Part shown: one piece after another, positions 48,569 through 57,736 of the stretch
Layout of the letters: each line of letters opens with the position of its first letter
Numbering within the stretch: the stretch's first letter is position 1
Assembly: GCF_007483665.1 (NCBI RefSeq)
Contig: NZ_VIQO01000033.1
Coordinates: 62,001 to 126,000 of the forward strand
Length of the DNA stretch: 64,000 bases
Source of the DNA: Catellatospora sichuanensis
GTDB lineage: Bacteria; Actinomycetota; Actinomycetes; Mycobacteriales; Micromonosporaceae
Direction of reading: 5' to 3'
Position numbers and translations under genes: made by a program
The notes under the pieces: model-generated
The model's database searches: none
Seen by the model: the letters and a program-made list of their open reading frames with translations, nothing else
Told to the model about the DNA's origin: nothing

Positions 48569-50716
48569 ATGAGGCCGCTGGGAACCACCGACCCGCACTC
48601 CGTAGCAACCTACCGGCTGGTCGGCGTACTCGGCGGCGGCGGCATGGGACGCGTCTACCTGGGACAGTCACCGGCCGGGCGATACGTCGCGATCAAGGTG
48701 ATCCGCCCGGAGCTGGCCGCCGACCCGATGTTCCGCCGCCGGTTCGGCCGTGAGGTGGCCGCGGCGCGCCTGGTGAACCCGCTGTTCACCGCCGCGGTCG
48801 TCGACGCCGACACCGAGGCCGAGTCGCCCTGGCTCGCCACCACCTACATCGAGGGACCCAGCGTGGAGCAGCGGGTGCGCTCCAGCGGCCCGCTGTCGGT
48901 CACCGCCGTGCTCACCCTCGCCACCGGCCTTGCCGAGGCGCTGGCCTCCATCCACCGCGCCGGGCTGGTGCACCGCGACCTCAAGCCGGCCAACATCCTG
49001 CTCGACGACACCGGCCCGCACATCATCGACTTCGGCATCGCGCTGTCCTCCGACGCCGAGCGCATGACCACCGGCGTCAACGTCGGCACCCCGTCGTACA
49101 TGGCTCCCGAGCGCATCCAGGGTGAGGACGCCGGATCGCCGGGCGACATCTTCTCCCTCGGCGCCACCCTGTACTTCGCCGCCACCGGACGCACCCTGAT
49201 CAGCGGCGGCAGCATGTTCGAGCAGATCAACCAGGTGACCCAGGGCCGGTTCGACCTGGCCGCGCTGCCGATCCAGCTGCGCCCTTTCGTCGTGCGCTGC
49301 ATCAGCCTGCGCCCGCAGGACCGCCCCACCGCCAAGGAGCTGTCCCGGATCCTCATCGGCACCGGCGTGTCGACCCCGACGCCCGGCTGGTTCCAGCCGC
49401 TGATCGCGCTGCCCGGCGGCGAGCCGCAGACCTTCGAGCCGCCCGCGCCGACCTGGGGCACCCCGAAGGTGTGGCAGCGGCGGCCGGTCCTGGCCGGCGC
49501 GGTGCTGGGCGCGCTCGGGCTGGCCGCGGGCGGCGCTTGGGCGGTCACCCGCGGCGGCGCGGACCCCGGCGCGCCGGACGGATCGGACCCGGCAACCGCG
49601 GGGCCGGGCGGCTCGCCGCCACCGACCGGGCCGCTGCGGCCGGGGGCGCTGCGCTGGCAGACCAACTCGCGGACCGCGCCGGGTCCGTTCCACCTCGTGG
49701 CCGCCGAGGACGGGCGGCTGATCGGCACGGACGGGCCGCGGGTGTTCGCCATCGACCCGCCCGGTCCGGGCCAGAACCAGGCCTGGAGCGTACGGATCGA
49801 CGCCGAGCCGGTCATCGTCCGCGACTGGGGGCCGGCCGTGCTGGTCAGCACGGACAGCCGGCTGTGGCGGGTGGAGAACGAGACCGGCAACCTGGGCTTC
49901 AAGGGCATCGACGCGGGCGGGACGGTCGGCGAGGTCGCGCTCGCCCCGGACCGGGCCTTCGTCGGGCTGCCCGCCTCGGTGCGCGCGTTCAACCGGGTCG
50001 GCGCGCCGGTGTGGCGCAAGGACGTGACGGAGTCGCCGCTGGTGGCCGACATGTCCTGGCTGGTCACCCGGCAGGAGCGCAACGGCACGGTGACGGTCAC
50101 GCTGCGCGACGCGGCCACCGGCGATCAGAAGTGGCAGGCGTCGTACAAGCTCGCACCCCCGCCACCGGACGCCGGTCGGGGTGGGCCCGGCGGGCCCGGC
50201 GGTCCGGGCGGTCCCGGCGGCGGCCCGCCCGAGGACGCCTGGGAGGCCGTCGAAGCCCGGCTGGGCCCCGCGCACCTGCTGCTGCGCGAGGGCGGCGAAC
50301 TGCGGGTGATCCGGCTGTCCGACGGCGAGATCATGTGGCACAAGCTGTGGCAGAAGCCGGTGGCCGGGGTCGAACTGATCGGCGACACGGTGGTGATGGC
50401 CGCCGACCGCATCTACGGGTTCCGCACCGACACCGGCGTGGAGCGCTGGAACATCTCCGCACGCGGTGGCCGGCTGGCCGCCTCGCCGGACGGCAAGCTC
50501 TGCTACGTGGTGGCCCAGCAGCGTTTCGCCGCGATCGATCTCGCGATCGGCGACGCCGCCTGGTCCGAGCCGCTGCCCGCGGACGCACGCGAGGAGAACG
50601 TCAGCCGCCTGGTGGTGCGGCATCCGACCGCGTACGTCCTGCTGCGGCCCCCTCCCTTCAAGGACGGCGACACGCCCGACGTGCTCGCGATCTCGCTCGT
50701 CTCCGGGCCGCGATAG
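48569..50716 (+). CDS. transmembrane Ser/Thr protein kinase with PQQ-like beta-propeller sensor
   Basis: 715 aa. Kinase domain (about 15-270): GGGGMGRVYLG, AIKVI, HRDLKPANILL, DFGIA, GTPSYMAPERIQ. One membrane helix (AVLGALGLAAGGAWAV, about 312-327), a Gly/Pro linker, then an extracytoplasmic propeller of PQQ-type blades (DGRLIGTDGPRVFAIDPPG, TVTVTLRDAATGDQKWQ, GELRVIRLSDGEIMWHKLW, YGFRTDTGVERWN). A GGPGGPGGPGG repeat interrupts one blade. Probably senses a cell-wall ligand, as PknB/PknD-type kinases do. Confidence 0.93.
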   Translation: MRPLGTTDPHSVATYRLVGVLGGGGMGRVYLGQSPAGRYVAIKVIRPELAADPMFRRRFGREVAAARLVNPLFTAAVVDADTEAESPWLATTYIEGPSVEQRVRSSGPLSVTAVLTLATGLAEALASIHRAGLVHRDLKPANILLDDTGPHIIDFGIALSSDAERMTTGVNVGTPSYMAPERIQGEDAGSPGDIFSLGATLYFAATGRTLISGGSMFEQINQVTQGRFDLAALPIQLRPFVVRCISLRPQDRPTAKELSRILIGTGVSTPTPGWFQPLIALPGGEPQTFEPPAPTWGTPKVWQRRPVLAGAVLGALGLAAGGAWAVTRGGADPGAPDGSDPATAGPGGSPPPTGPLRPGALRWQTNSRTAPGPFHLVAAEDGRLIGTDGPRVFAIDPPGPGQNQAWSVRIDAEPVIVRDWGPAVLVSTDSRLWRVENETGNLGFKGIDAGGTVGEVALAPDRAFVGLPASVRAFNRVGAPVWRKDVTESPLVADMSWLVTRQERNGTVTVTLRDAATGDQKWQASYKLAPPPPDAGRGGPGGPGGPGGPGGGPPEDAWEAVEARLGPAHLLLREGGELRVIRLSDGEIMWHKLWQKPVAGVELIGDTVVMAADRIYGFRTDTGVERWNISARGGRLAASPDGKLCYVVAQQRFAAIDLAIGDAAWSEPLPADAREENVSRLVVRHPTAYVLLRPPPFKDGDTPDVLAISLVSGPR

Positions 50717-50743
50717 CGGCGGGCGGCGCGACGCCGCCCGCCG
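50715..50743. terminator. perfect 13-bp hairpin between kinase and mscL
   Basis: GCGGCGGGCGGCG (50715-50727), loop CGA, and exact complement (50731-50743), overlapping the kinase stop; it serves both convergent genes. Confidence 0.8.
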
Positions 50744-50749
50744 CGTGGC

Positions 50750-51181
50750 TCAGCGGTCGGCGGGCTGCTCGTTCTCGTGGCGGACGGCCTGCGCGGGCAC
50801 CCGGCCGGCGACCAGCGCGTCACGGATCTCGGTGAGCAGCCGGATGTCCTCGGTCACCGGCGCGGGCTCGGGCTCCTTGCCCTTGTTGCGCCGCTCGGCC
50901 AGCTTGTTCATCGGCAGCACGACCAGGAAGTAGAGCACCGCAGCGGTCATCACGAACGTGATCACCGCACTCAGGAAGCCACCGAAGTCCAGTTTGCCCG
51001 ACCCCAGCTCGACCGAGAGGCCGTCGGCCTTGCCCGGGGCGCCGATGAAGTCGATCACGGGGGTCAGGAACGAGGCCGTGAAGCTGGTGACCAGACCGGT
51101 GAACGCCGCGCCGATGACCACACCGACGGCCAGGTCGACGACGTTGCCGCGCATGATGAAGTTCTTGAAGCCGCTAAACAT
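50750..51181 (-). CDS. mscL: large-conductance mechanosensitive channel MscL
   Basis: 143 aa from ATG 51181 (MFSGFKNFIMRGNVVDLAVG); a GTG three codons earlier is possible. N-terminal amphipathic helix, TM1 NVVDLAVGVVIGAAFTGLV, periplasmic loop ending LDFGGFLSAVITFVMTAAVLYFLVV (TM2), and cytoplasmic EDIRLLTEIRDAL helix bundle. Opens under membrane tension to release solutes on osmotic down-shock. Confidence 0.96.
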   Translation of the reverse strand: MFSGFKNFIMRGNVVDLAVGVVIGAAFTGLVTSFTASFLTPVIDFIGAPGKADGLSVELGSGKLDFGGFLSAVITFVMTAAVLYFLVVLPMNKLAERRNKGKEPEPAPVTEDIRLLTEIRDALVAGRVPAQAVRHENEQPADR

Positions 51182-51241
51182 GTCCCACACCGTATCCGAG
51201 TGCCCGGCCCGACCCGCGGGTCCGACACAGTGATGTAACGC

Positions 51242-52273
51242 CTATCCAGCCAACACGTTCACCGCACCGCGGAACAGCGGCGGAACCGCGACGCAGATCG
51301 GCACCACCGCGCCGCGCACCGGCCGGGCCGCAGTCAGCAGCACCAGCCCGCGGGTGAGCAGGCGGTAGGTGCGGGTGCGCCGCCGCCACTGCGCCTCGTA
51401 CCCGGCGAGGTCGCCGCTGACCAGCGCGGACACCGCCGCCTCGGCCTGGTTCAGGGCCAGGCTGACCCCCTCGCCGGTGAGCGCGTCCTCGTATCCGGCG
51501 GCGTCGCCGACCAGCAGCACCCGGCCCCGGACCCGGGCCGCGACCGTGCGGCGCAATGGGCCCGCACCACGCACGGGCCCGTCCGGCGCCGCGCCGCCGA
51601 GTCGCGCCTTCAGTTCCGGGAAACCGTCGAGCAGCGTCTCGTAGCCAAGCCCGGACCGGCGGTGCAGGATCGCGACCCCGACCAGGTCGGGCGCGACCGG
51701 GGTGACGTAGGCCTCGGCGTGCGCCGACCACCACACCTCGACCAGGTCCGACCACGGCGCGACGGGGTAGTGCCGCCGCTGCCCGAAACGCGCCGGGGCA
51801 CCGGCCGCCGAGGCGATGCCCGCTTCCCGGCGTACCCGGGAGTGCAGGCCGTCGGCGCCGACCAGCCAGCGCGCGCGTACCCCCGCAGCTTCCACGCCGT
51901 GGTCGTCCTGCCGCAGTCCGGCGACGCGCCCGGCCACCCAGGCGATCCCGGCCTGTGCCGCGCGCTCGCGCAGCGCGGCCTGCAGGGTGGTGCGGCGCAC
52001 CCCGCGGCCCGGACCGGCCGCGAAGCGGGCGTGGGCCGAGCGCTGTCCCGCGCGGTAGGCGATGCCGTGGAAGGGCACCCCCGCCGGGTCGACGCCGAGA
52101 GCCAGCAGCCGGGCCAGCCCACCGGGCATCAACCCCTCGCCGCAGGCCTTGTCGATCGGGTCGGCGCGCGGCTCGGCAACCACCACCGACATCCCCGCCT
52201 GCCGCGCCAGCAGTGCGGTCGCCAGCCCCGCCGGCCCGGCACCCGCGACCAGCAGATCGGCGTCGAAGCTCAC
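51242..52273 (-). CDS. FAD-dependent oxidoreductase (geranylgeranyl-reductase-like / SrsC-like hydroxylase)
   Basis: 343 aa, GTG at 52273 overlapping the methyltransferase stop (GTGA). Rossmann FAD site LLVAGAGPAGLATALLARQAG near residue 8, VVVAEPR, and the second FAD motif VLLVGDAAGYEDALTGEGVSLALNQAE near residue 253. By analogy with srsC in Streptomyces griseus it would hydroxylate or oxidise the phenolic lipid made by the type III PKS; it could also be a quinone-type reductase. Last of a three-gene coupled set. Confidence 0.85.
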   Translation of the reverse strand: MSFDADLLVAGAGPAGLATALLARQAGMSVVVAEPRADPIDKACGEGLMPGGLARLLALGVDPAGVPFHGIAYRAGQRSAHARFAAGPGRGVRRTTLQAALRERAAQAGIAWVAGRVAGLRQDDHGVEAAGVRARWLVGADGLHSRVRREAGIASAAGAPARFGQRRHYPVAPWSDLVEVWWSAHAEAYVTPVAPDLVGVAILHRRSGLGYETLLDGFPELKARLGGAAPDGPVRGAGPLRRTVAARVRGRVLLVGDAAGYEDALTGEGVSLALNQAEAAVSALVSGDLAGYEAQWRRRTRTYRLLTRGLVLLTAARPVRGAVVPICVAVPPLFRGAVNVLAG

Positions 52274-52788
52274 GCGGTGGCCTCGGCCAGTGCGGCGTCC
52301 TCCACCCGGATGCGCACGGCCAGCAGGGCGAAGTTGAGCAGGGTGAAGGTCAGCGCGGTGAGCCAGGCGCTGTGCACCAGTGGCAGGGCGAAGCCCTCCA
52401 CCACGACGGCCAGGTAGTTGGGGTGTTTGAGCCAGCGGTACGGCCCGCGGTCCACCAGCGGCAGCCCCGGCACCACGATGACCAGGGTGTTCCACCGACG
52501 GCCCAGGGTCGTCACGCACCACCAGCGCAGCGCCTGGCTCGCGACGACCAGGGCCAGCATGGTCCAGCCGAGAGCGGGCAGGAACGGCCGGTCCAGCAGC
52601 CACACCTCGGCCAGGCATCCGGCCAGCAGCGCGGTGTGCAGGGCCACCATGTACGGGTAGTGGCCGCGGCCGTACTCGCGTCCGCCGTTGGCCAGGGCCC
52701 AGGCCGCGTGGCGCTTCGACACCACCAGTTCCACCAGGCGTTCGGCGGCCACCGCCAGGATCAGCAGGGTGTACGCGAGCACGCTCAC
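52270..52788 (-). CDS. isoprenylcysteine carboxyl methyltransferase-like (SrsB-like) protein
   Basis: 172 aa membrane methyltransferase, GTG at 52788 overlapping the PKS stop. Four to five helices; PGLPLVDRGPYRWLKHPNYLAVVVEGFALPL is the ICMT/PEMT SAM-binding signature (RGPYRWLRHPNY). In srs-type clusters this enzyme O-methylates alkylresorcinols. The start is fixed by the 4-base overlap. Confidence 0.88.
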   Translation of the reverse strand: MSVLAYTLLILAVAAERLVELVVSKRHAAWALANGGREYGRGHYPYMVALHTALLAGCLAEVWLLDRPFLPALGWTMLALVVASQALRWWCVTTLGRRWNTLVIVVPGLPLVDRGPYRWLKHPNYLAVVVEGFALPLVHSAWLTALTFTLLNFALLAVRIRVEDAALAEATA

Positions 52789-53867
52789 CACCTCAGCAGG
52801 ACGAGTTCGGAGCAGAACCCCGGTCCCATGGCGATCATGAGTCCGGGTTGGTCTTCGCGTGGCGGGCCGCTCATCGCCTCGTGCAGCACGTCCAGCACCG
52901 ACACCGACGACAGGTTGCCCCGGCCGGCCAGCGACCGCCGGGTCGGCAGCAGCGCCTCCGGCGGCAGGTCGAGAACCTTCTCGATGGTGTCGATGACCTT
53001 CGGCCCGCCGGGGTGGCAGATCCACGTCGCGACGTCGAGGGAGTCGACGTCATGGTCGGTCAGGAAGCCGCGCACGTCGCCGCCGAGGAAACGCTCGGCT
53101 ATCGGGGCGACCTCGTTGGACAGCACGATCTGGAAGCCGCTGGACCCGATGCGCCAGCCCATCACCTGCTCGGTGTCCGGGTAGAGGCGGCTGCGGGTGG
53201 CCAGCACCCGCGGCCGGCCCGGCTGTGCGGTGGCCCGCCGCCCGCCGACCATGACCACCGCGGCCGCGCCGTCGCCGAACAGGCTGGACGCGACCAGGTT
53301 GGCGTGCGTGGTGTCCTGCTGCTGCACGGTCAGCGAGCACAGCTCGACCGCCAGCAGCACCGCCACCTGGTCGGGAAAGCCCCGCAGGTAGTCGTGCAGC
53401 CGGGCCACACCGGCCGCGCCGGCCACGCAGCCCAGGCCGAACAGCGGCAGCCGCTTCACGTCGGGACGCAGGCCGACCCGCGCCGCCAGCCGGGCGTCCA
53501 GCGACGGCACGGCCAAGCCGGTGACGCTCGTGGTCGCGATGAGATCGACCTCGTCGGGGCGCACCCCGGCCGCGTCCAGCGCCTCGCGCAGCGCGGCCTC
53601 GCCCAACTCCTGCGCCACCTCGATGAACGCGTCGTTGGCCTGGGTGAAGCCGGTCAGCCCGGCGTACCGGTCCAGCGGCAGCGCCAGGTGGCGCGTCTGC
53701 ACGCCGGTCGTCCGTCCGAAGCGGGCGAACACCTCGCGTCCGGGATGCTCGCCGGGCAGGCACATCGCGGTGAACTCGGCGACGATCTCCTCCTGGCGGT
53801 AGCGATGCGCCGGAAAGGCCAGCCGCACCGCCGACACCTGCGGCGCCGACTCATCGATGTGAATCAT
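52785..53867 (-). CDS. type III polyketide synthase
   Basis: 360 aa from ATG 53867 (MIHIDESAPQVSA). Chalcone-synthase fold with the catalytic triad visible: Cys in LFGLGCVAGAAG, His in ICHPGGPKV, Asn in GRGNLSSVSVLDVL; GFGPGF-like end MAMGPGF (here MIAMGPGFCSEL). Uses long-chain starters if SrsA-like, giving alkylresorcinols or alkylpyrones. Heads the PKS-methyltransferase-flavoprotein set, all overlapping by 4 bases. Product inferred from gene order. Confidence 0.92.
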   Translation of the reverse strand: MIHIDESAPQVSAVRLAFPAHRYRQEEIVAEFTAMCLPGEHPGREVFARFGRTTGVQTRHLALPLDRYAGLTGFTQANDAFIEVAQELGEAALREALDAAGVRPDEVDLIATTSVTGLAVPSLDARLAARVGLRPDVKRLPLFGLGCVAGAAGVARLHDYLRGFPDQVAVLLAVELCSLTVQQQDTTHANLVASSLFGDGAAAVVMVGGRRATAQPGRPRVLATRSRLYPDTEQVMGWRIGSSGFQIVLSNEVAPIAERFLGGDVRGFLTDHDVDSLDVATWICHPGGPKVIDTIEKVLDLPPEALLPTRRSLAGRGNLSSVSVLDVLHEAMSGPPREDQPGLMIAMGPGFCSELVLLRW

Positions 53868-54039
53868 GTACCGACAGTACCGTCCGCAGGTCCGCTTGCC
53901 CACGAACGCCGCGTGGACCGGGCGGGCACAAAGGACCGCGCGTCGCCTGCGGGTCATGATCGCCGTTTCGGCTCGGAAGTTGTGGCCAGTCCGGAGGTTC
54001 TGACACCGAACAACGACCATGGCGGCGGGGCGCCGACGA

Positions 54040-54078
54040 CGAAGCTCCGCCGGCCCTGGTCGGGCGGGCGGAGCTTCG
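54040..54078 (-). terminator. terminator after der
   Basis: CGAAGCTCCGCC (54040-54051) and GGCGGAGCTTCG (54067-54078) are perfect 12-base complements with a 15-base loop, just beyond the der stop. Confidence 0.75.
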
Positions 54079-54093
54079 TGAGTGGATCAGCGG

Positions 54094-55518
54094 TCAGCCG
54101 TGGGTCTTGCCGCGGCCGCCGGGGCCCTTCTCCTTGCGGGGCTTGACCGAGATGTCGATCGGGCTGCCCTCGAAGCCGAACTCCTCGCGCAGCTTGCGCT
54201 CCACGAACCGGATGTAGCCCGGGTCCAGCGGCTGCGTCGTGAACAGCACGAACTTCGGCGGAGAGATGCTCGGCTGGGTCGCGAACAGGATGCGCGGGGC
54301 GCGGCCGCCGCGCACCGGGTGCGGGGTCGCCTGCACCAGCGCGGTCAGCCACTGGTTGAGCTGCCCGGTCGAGATGCGCTTCTCCCAGCTGGCCAGCGCC
54401 TGGCGCAGCGCCGGGGCGAGCTTCTCGACGGCACGGCCGGTCAGCGCGGAGATGTTGACGCGCAGCGCCCACGGGATGCGCTTGAGCTCCCGGTCGATCT
54501 CCTTGTCCAGGTAGTGCCGCCGGTCGGCGTCGACCAGGTCCCATTTGTTGAAGGCGAGCACCACGCCGCGGCCGGCCTCCGACACCATCGACAGCAGGCG
54601 CTGGTCCTGCTCGCTGATGACCTCGCTGGAGTCCAGCAGCACGACGGTGACCTCGGAGGTCTCGATCGCGGCGGCGGTGCGCAGCGAGGCGAAGTACTCC
54701 GTGCCGCTGGCCTTGCCGACGCGCTTGCGCAGGCCCGCGGTGTCGACGAACTGCCACGTCTCGCCGCCGATGACGACCAGCGAGTCGACCGGGTCGACCG
54801 TGGTGCCGGCGACCGGGTCGACGACCGAGCGCTCCTCCCGGGCGAGCCGGTTGAGCAGGCTGGACTTGCCGACGTTGGGGCGGCCGACCAGCGCCACGCG
54901 GCGCGGGCCGCGCGGGCCGGGCACGTGGTCCTCCAGCGGCGCCTGCTTCGGGAACGCGGCGAGCACCGCGTCGAGCAGGTCGCCCGAGCCGCGGCCGTGC
55001 AGCGCCGACACGGGCCACGGCTGGCCCAGGCCGAGCGACCACAGCGCGTGGACCTCGTACTCCATGTTCTGGTTGTCGGCCTTGTTCGCCACCAGCAGCA
55101 CCGGCTTGGAGCTGCGGCGCAGCATCTTCACCGCGGCCGCGTCCTCGTCGGTCGCGCCGATGGACGAGTCGACCACGAACAGCACCACGTCGGCGGCGGC
55201 GATGGCGGCCTCGGCCTGCGCGGCGATGGCCGCGGCCCGGTCCTTGGCGTCGGGTTCCCAGCCGCCGGTGTCGACGACGGTGAACTTGCGGCCCGACCAG
55301 TTGGCGTCGTACGCCACCCGGTCACGGGTCACGCCGGGGATGTCCTCGACCACCGCCTGGCGGCGGCCGATGATGCGGTTGACGAGGGTGGACTTGCCCA
55401 CGTTGGGGCGGCCCACCACCGCCAGGACCGGCTGCGGCGTGATGACCGGCGTGACCGGAGGAGCCTCCGGCAGCGGCTGCTCCACTACCTCCAGCTCGGT
55501 CCACTCTGTGTTGCTCAT
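54094..55518 (-). CDS. der: ribosome-assembly GTPase Der (EngA)
   Basis: 474 aa, two tandem GTPase domains. G1: [15 protein letters not shown] (about 34) and [16 protein letters not shown] (about 210). G2/G3: GVTRDR, DTGGW and [15 protein letters not shown]4: NKAD and NKWD. C-terminal KH-like domain ([38 protein letters not shown]). Essential for 50S assembly. The start overlaps the cmk stop (ATGA). Confidence 0.98.
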   Translation of the reverse strand: MSNTEWTELEVVEQPLPEAPPVTPVITPQPVLAVVGRPNVGKSTLVNRIIGRRQAVVEDIPGVTRDRVAYDANWSGRKFTVVDTGGWEPDAKDRAAAIAAQAEAAIAAADVVLFVVDSSIGATDEDAAAVKMLRRSSKPVLLVANKADNQNMEYEVHALWSLGLGQPWPVSALHGRGSGDLLDAVLAAFPKQAPLEDHVPGPRGPRRVALVGRPNVGKSSLLNRLAREERSVVDPVAGTTVDPVDSLVVIGGETWQFVDTAGLRKRVGKASGTEYFASLRTAAAIETSEVTVVLLDSSEVISEQDQRLLSMVSEAGRGVVLAFNKWDLVDADRRHYLDKEIDRELKRIPWALRVNISALTGRAVEKLAPALRQALASWEKRISTGQLNQWLTALVQATPHPVRGGRAPRILFATQPSISPPKFVLFTTQPLDPGYIRFVERKLREEFGFEGSPIDISVKPRKEKGPGGRGKTHG

Positions 55519-56183
55519 GCTGCCTTCCTTGTTGTCAGCAGCCGGTGCAGCTCGCTGACAACCTCATCGATGCCCAGCTCGGTCGAGTCGAGCACCACCG
55601 CGTCGGCGGCCTGCTGCAACGGGTTGACCTTGCGGGTGGAGTCCAGGTGATCACGACGGGCCAGGGCGGCCTCGGTCGCAGCGTGGTCGCCGGCGGTCTC
55701 GGCGCTGCGCCGGCGCGCCCGCTCGGCGGAGGAAGCGGTCAGGAAGACCTTGAGGTCGGCGTCGGGGGCGACCACGGTGCCGATGTCGCGGCCCTCGACC
55801 ACGATCCGGGCGGACTCCTCGATGATCGCGCGCTGGCGGGCGGTGAGCACCTGCCGGACGAACGGCACGGCGGAGACCGCCGACACTGCCGCGGTGACCT
55901 CGCCGCCGCGGATCGGGCCGTCCACGTTCTCGCCGTTCACGCTGATCGACGGCCGCTCGGGGTCGGTCGTGATGATCAGCTCGCAGTCGACGGCCACCTT
56001 GGCGATGCCGTCGGGGTCGGTGAGGTCCACCCCGGCCTGCAGCACGGCCCAGGTCAGCGCCCGATACATGGCGCCGGTGTCGAGGTAGCGTGCGTCCAGG
56101 CGCCGAGCCAACCGGCGCGACACCGTCGACTTGCCCGAGCCCGAGGGCCCGTCCACCGCGACCACGCAGCGCAGTTCAGCCAC
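55515..56183 (-). CDS. cmk: cytidylate kinase
   Basis: 222 aa from GTG 56183, GGAGG 7-8 bases upstream. P-loop [35 protein letters not shown] substrate region, [22 protein letters not shown] near 125, lid RRSAETAGD. Converts CMP/dCMP to the diphosphate. Usual cmk-der operon; the upstream genes are not the usual scpB-rluB, so the operon is cut here. Confidence 0.97.
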   Translation of the reverse strand: MAELRCVVAVDGPSGSGKSTVSRRLARRLDARYLDTGAMYRALTWAVLQAGVDLTDPDGIAKVAVDCELIITTDPERPSISVNGENVDGPIRGGEVTAAVSAVSAVPFVRQVLTARQRAIIEESARIVVEGRDIGTVVAPDADLKVFLTASSAERARRRSAETAGDHAATEAALARRDHLDSTRKVNPLQQAADAVVLDSTELGIDEVVSELHRLLTTRKAA

Positions 56184-56304
56184 GACCCATCCTCCGCCTC
56201 TAGGTTTGATGCTCCCATTCTGCCCGGTCCGTCCGGACACCGATCAGGCAGAGGGTCCGAAGGCGGTGTAGAACACGTCCCGCAGGCCACAACCGGCCCA
56301 TGGG

Positions 56305-56631
56305 TCACACGGTGACCTGCGCCAACCGGGCCTGCTCGGCGGCGTCGACGCCCTGGGTGGTGACCACCGCGGTGACGATGCCCTCGCTGAGCTCGATCGT
56401 GTGGTGAGCCGCGTCACGCCACAGCGTCAGCAGCATCACCGCGCCGTCGGCGTACCGCGACGCGAACGCCCTGCCCAGCTCGTCGTCGCCCCACGGCCGA
56501 TCCTGCCCGGCCTGCTCGATCGGGCCGCCGGACAGCGCGCGCTCCCGCCCCAGGGACTGCCCGGCCAGGTTCAGCCGCCGGGCCGCCGCCAGCGCGGCCG
56601 ACGGGTCGAGGTCGATCCCATGCCTGCTCAT
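56305..56631 (-). CDS. WXG100-like small helical protein
   Basis: 108 aa. Two-helix protein of ESX-substrate type: MSRHGIDLDPSAALAAARRLNLAGQSL then DELGRAFASRYADGA...LTLWRDAAHHTIELSEG. WXG is replaced by looser PWGDDELG, so assignment is by shape and partner. Overlaps the YbaB-like gene by 4 bases; this pairing recurs in actinobacteria with type VII secretion. Confidence 0.7.
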   Translation of the reverse strand: MSRHGIDLDPSAALAAARRLNLAGQSLGRERALSGGPIEQAGQDRPWGDDELGRAFASRYADGAVMLLTLWRDAAHHTIELSEGIVTAVVTTQGVDAAEQARLAQVTV

Positions 56632-57044
56632 CGCTGCTCCTCGTAGCCCATCATGTCGTCGTGGCGGCGCAGCAACGCGCCCAGGTCGCCGCCGCGTAGC
56701 AGCTCGGGCACCCCGGTCTCGGCGGGCACGACCCGCGCCACCAGCTCCGCGGTCGCCTCCGCGGCGGCCTGCTCGGCGCGGCGGGTGGTCTTGGTGATCA
56801 GCTCGGCGAGCCGGTCCGGCCGGTGCGCCGCGTACGCCCGCTCGTGCAGGCGCAGCCGCAGCAACTGCCCGCGCGCGCCGACCACGACGGCGACCATGCC
56901 GTCGGCGGAGGCGACGGAGACCTCCAGCCCCGCCAGCTCCCGCTGCAGCTCCCCCACGTTGTCGCGCAGGTGGGTGTAGCGGGCGTGGACCTCGTCGAAA
57001 CGTGCCCGCAGCGCCGCGTTGGCGTCCCGGTCAGCGGGCGACAC
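56628..57044 (-). CDS. YbaB/EbfC-like protein
   Basis: 138 aa. N-terminal coiled coil (RFDEVHARYTHLRDNVGELQRELAGLEV), then the YbaB core (VASADGMVAVVVGARGQLLRLRLHERAYAAHRPDRLAELITKTTRRAEQAAAEA). Standard YbaB binds DNA; WXG-linked versions may instead chaperone ESX cargo. The start overlaps endonuclease V by 14 bases. Confidence 0.8.
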   Translation of the reverse strand: MSPADRDANAALRARFDEVHARYTHLRDNVGELQRELAGLEVSVASADGMVAVVVGARGQLLRLRLHERAYAAHRPDRLAELITKTTRRAEQAAAEATAELVARVVPAETGVPELLRGGDLGALLRRHDDMMGYEEQR

Positions 57045-57717
57045 GCTGGGCTCTGAGCAGGCGGCGGGAGAACTGGTCGGCGCGCCGGGTCGTCTCCGGC
57101 AGCCGGAAACGCGGCGACAGCTTCAACGTGAGCGCGGTGGCCGTGTCGAGGTCTATGCGGTGCCCGACGGAGACGAAGACCGGCTTGACCTTCGGCTGGG
57201 TGCGCACCACCCGGCCCAGCACCTCGCCGTCCTCGGTCAGCGGCGACCAGTCGCCCCGGTTCGTCCCCGGCCGGGCGTGTGCGGCCGTGAACGGCGTCTT
57301 GGCCACTCCGAAGGTGGGCAGGCCGGTGAGCACGCCGACGTGGCAGGCCAGCCCGAAACGGCGCGGGTGGGCCAACCCGTAGCCGTCGCACACCAGCACG
57401 TCCGGGATGGTGCCCCGCATTCGCTCCAGCGCGTCGACCAGGAGGGGCATCTCCCGGAACGCCAGCAGGCCCGGCACGTACGGGAAGGCCACGTCGCCGG
57501 CCACGGAGATCGCATGAACGACAGCCAGCGTCTCCAGGTCCAGTACGACGACGGCGGCCACGGCCCGGCCGGTCTCATCGTCGTACGACACGTCCAGCCC
57601 GGCCACGGTCCGCACGGCGAGCGGCGGCCCGGTCGGCTCGACCCGCTCGCGCAGGGCCAGCTGCTGGCGCAGCGCCTCGGCCTCGTCGGCCGGCCATGGA
57701 TCGTGCGTCACCTTCAT
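57031..57717 (-). CDS. nfi: endonuclease V (deoxyinosine 3'-endonuclease)
   Basis: 228 aa. Metal and substrate residues: VAGLDVSYDDETG (Asp about 42), FREMPLLVDALE (Glu), DVLVCDGYGLAHPRRFGLACHVGV (Asp, DGxGxxHPRxxGLA) and VSVGHRIDLDTA (His-Asp). Cuts one base 3' of inosine in DNA. Upstream of the ESX-like pair and overlapping it, possibly by chance of gene packing. Confidence 0.95.
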   Translation of the reverse strand: MKVTHDPWPADEAEALRQQLALRERVEPTGPPLAVRTVAGLDVSYDDETGRAVAAVVVLDLETLAVVHAISVAGDVAFPYVPGLLAFREMPLLVDALERMRGTIPDVLVCDGYGLAHPRRFGLACHVGVLTGLPTFGVAKTPFTAAHARPGTNRGDWSPLTEDGEVLGRVVRTQPKVKPVFVSVGHRIDLDTATALTLKLSPRFRLPETTRRADQFSRRLLRAQRVAR

Positions 57718-57736
57718 CGATCAGCCCACCCGTCGC

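Noticed and set aside
50165-50230. GGC/CCG-rich short repeat in the kinase gene
   Set aside because: Codes for an in-frame Gly-Gly-Pro linker within the propeller; not an independent element.
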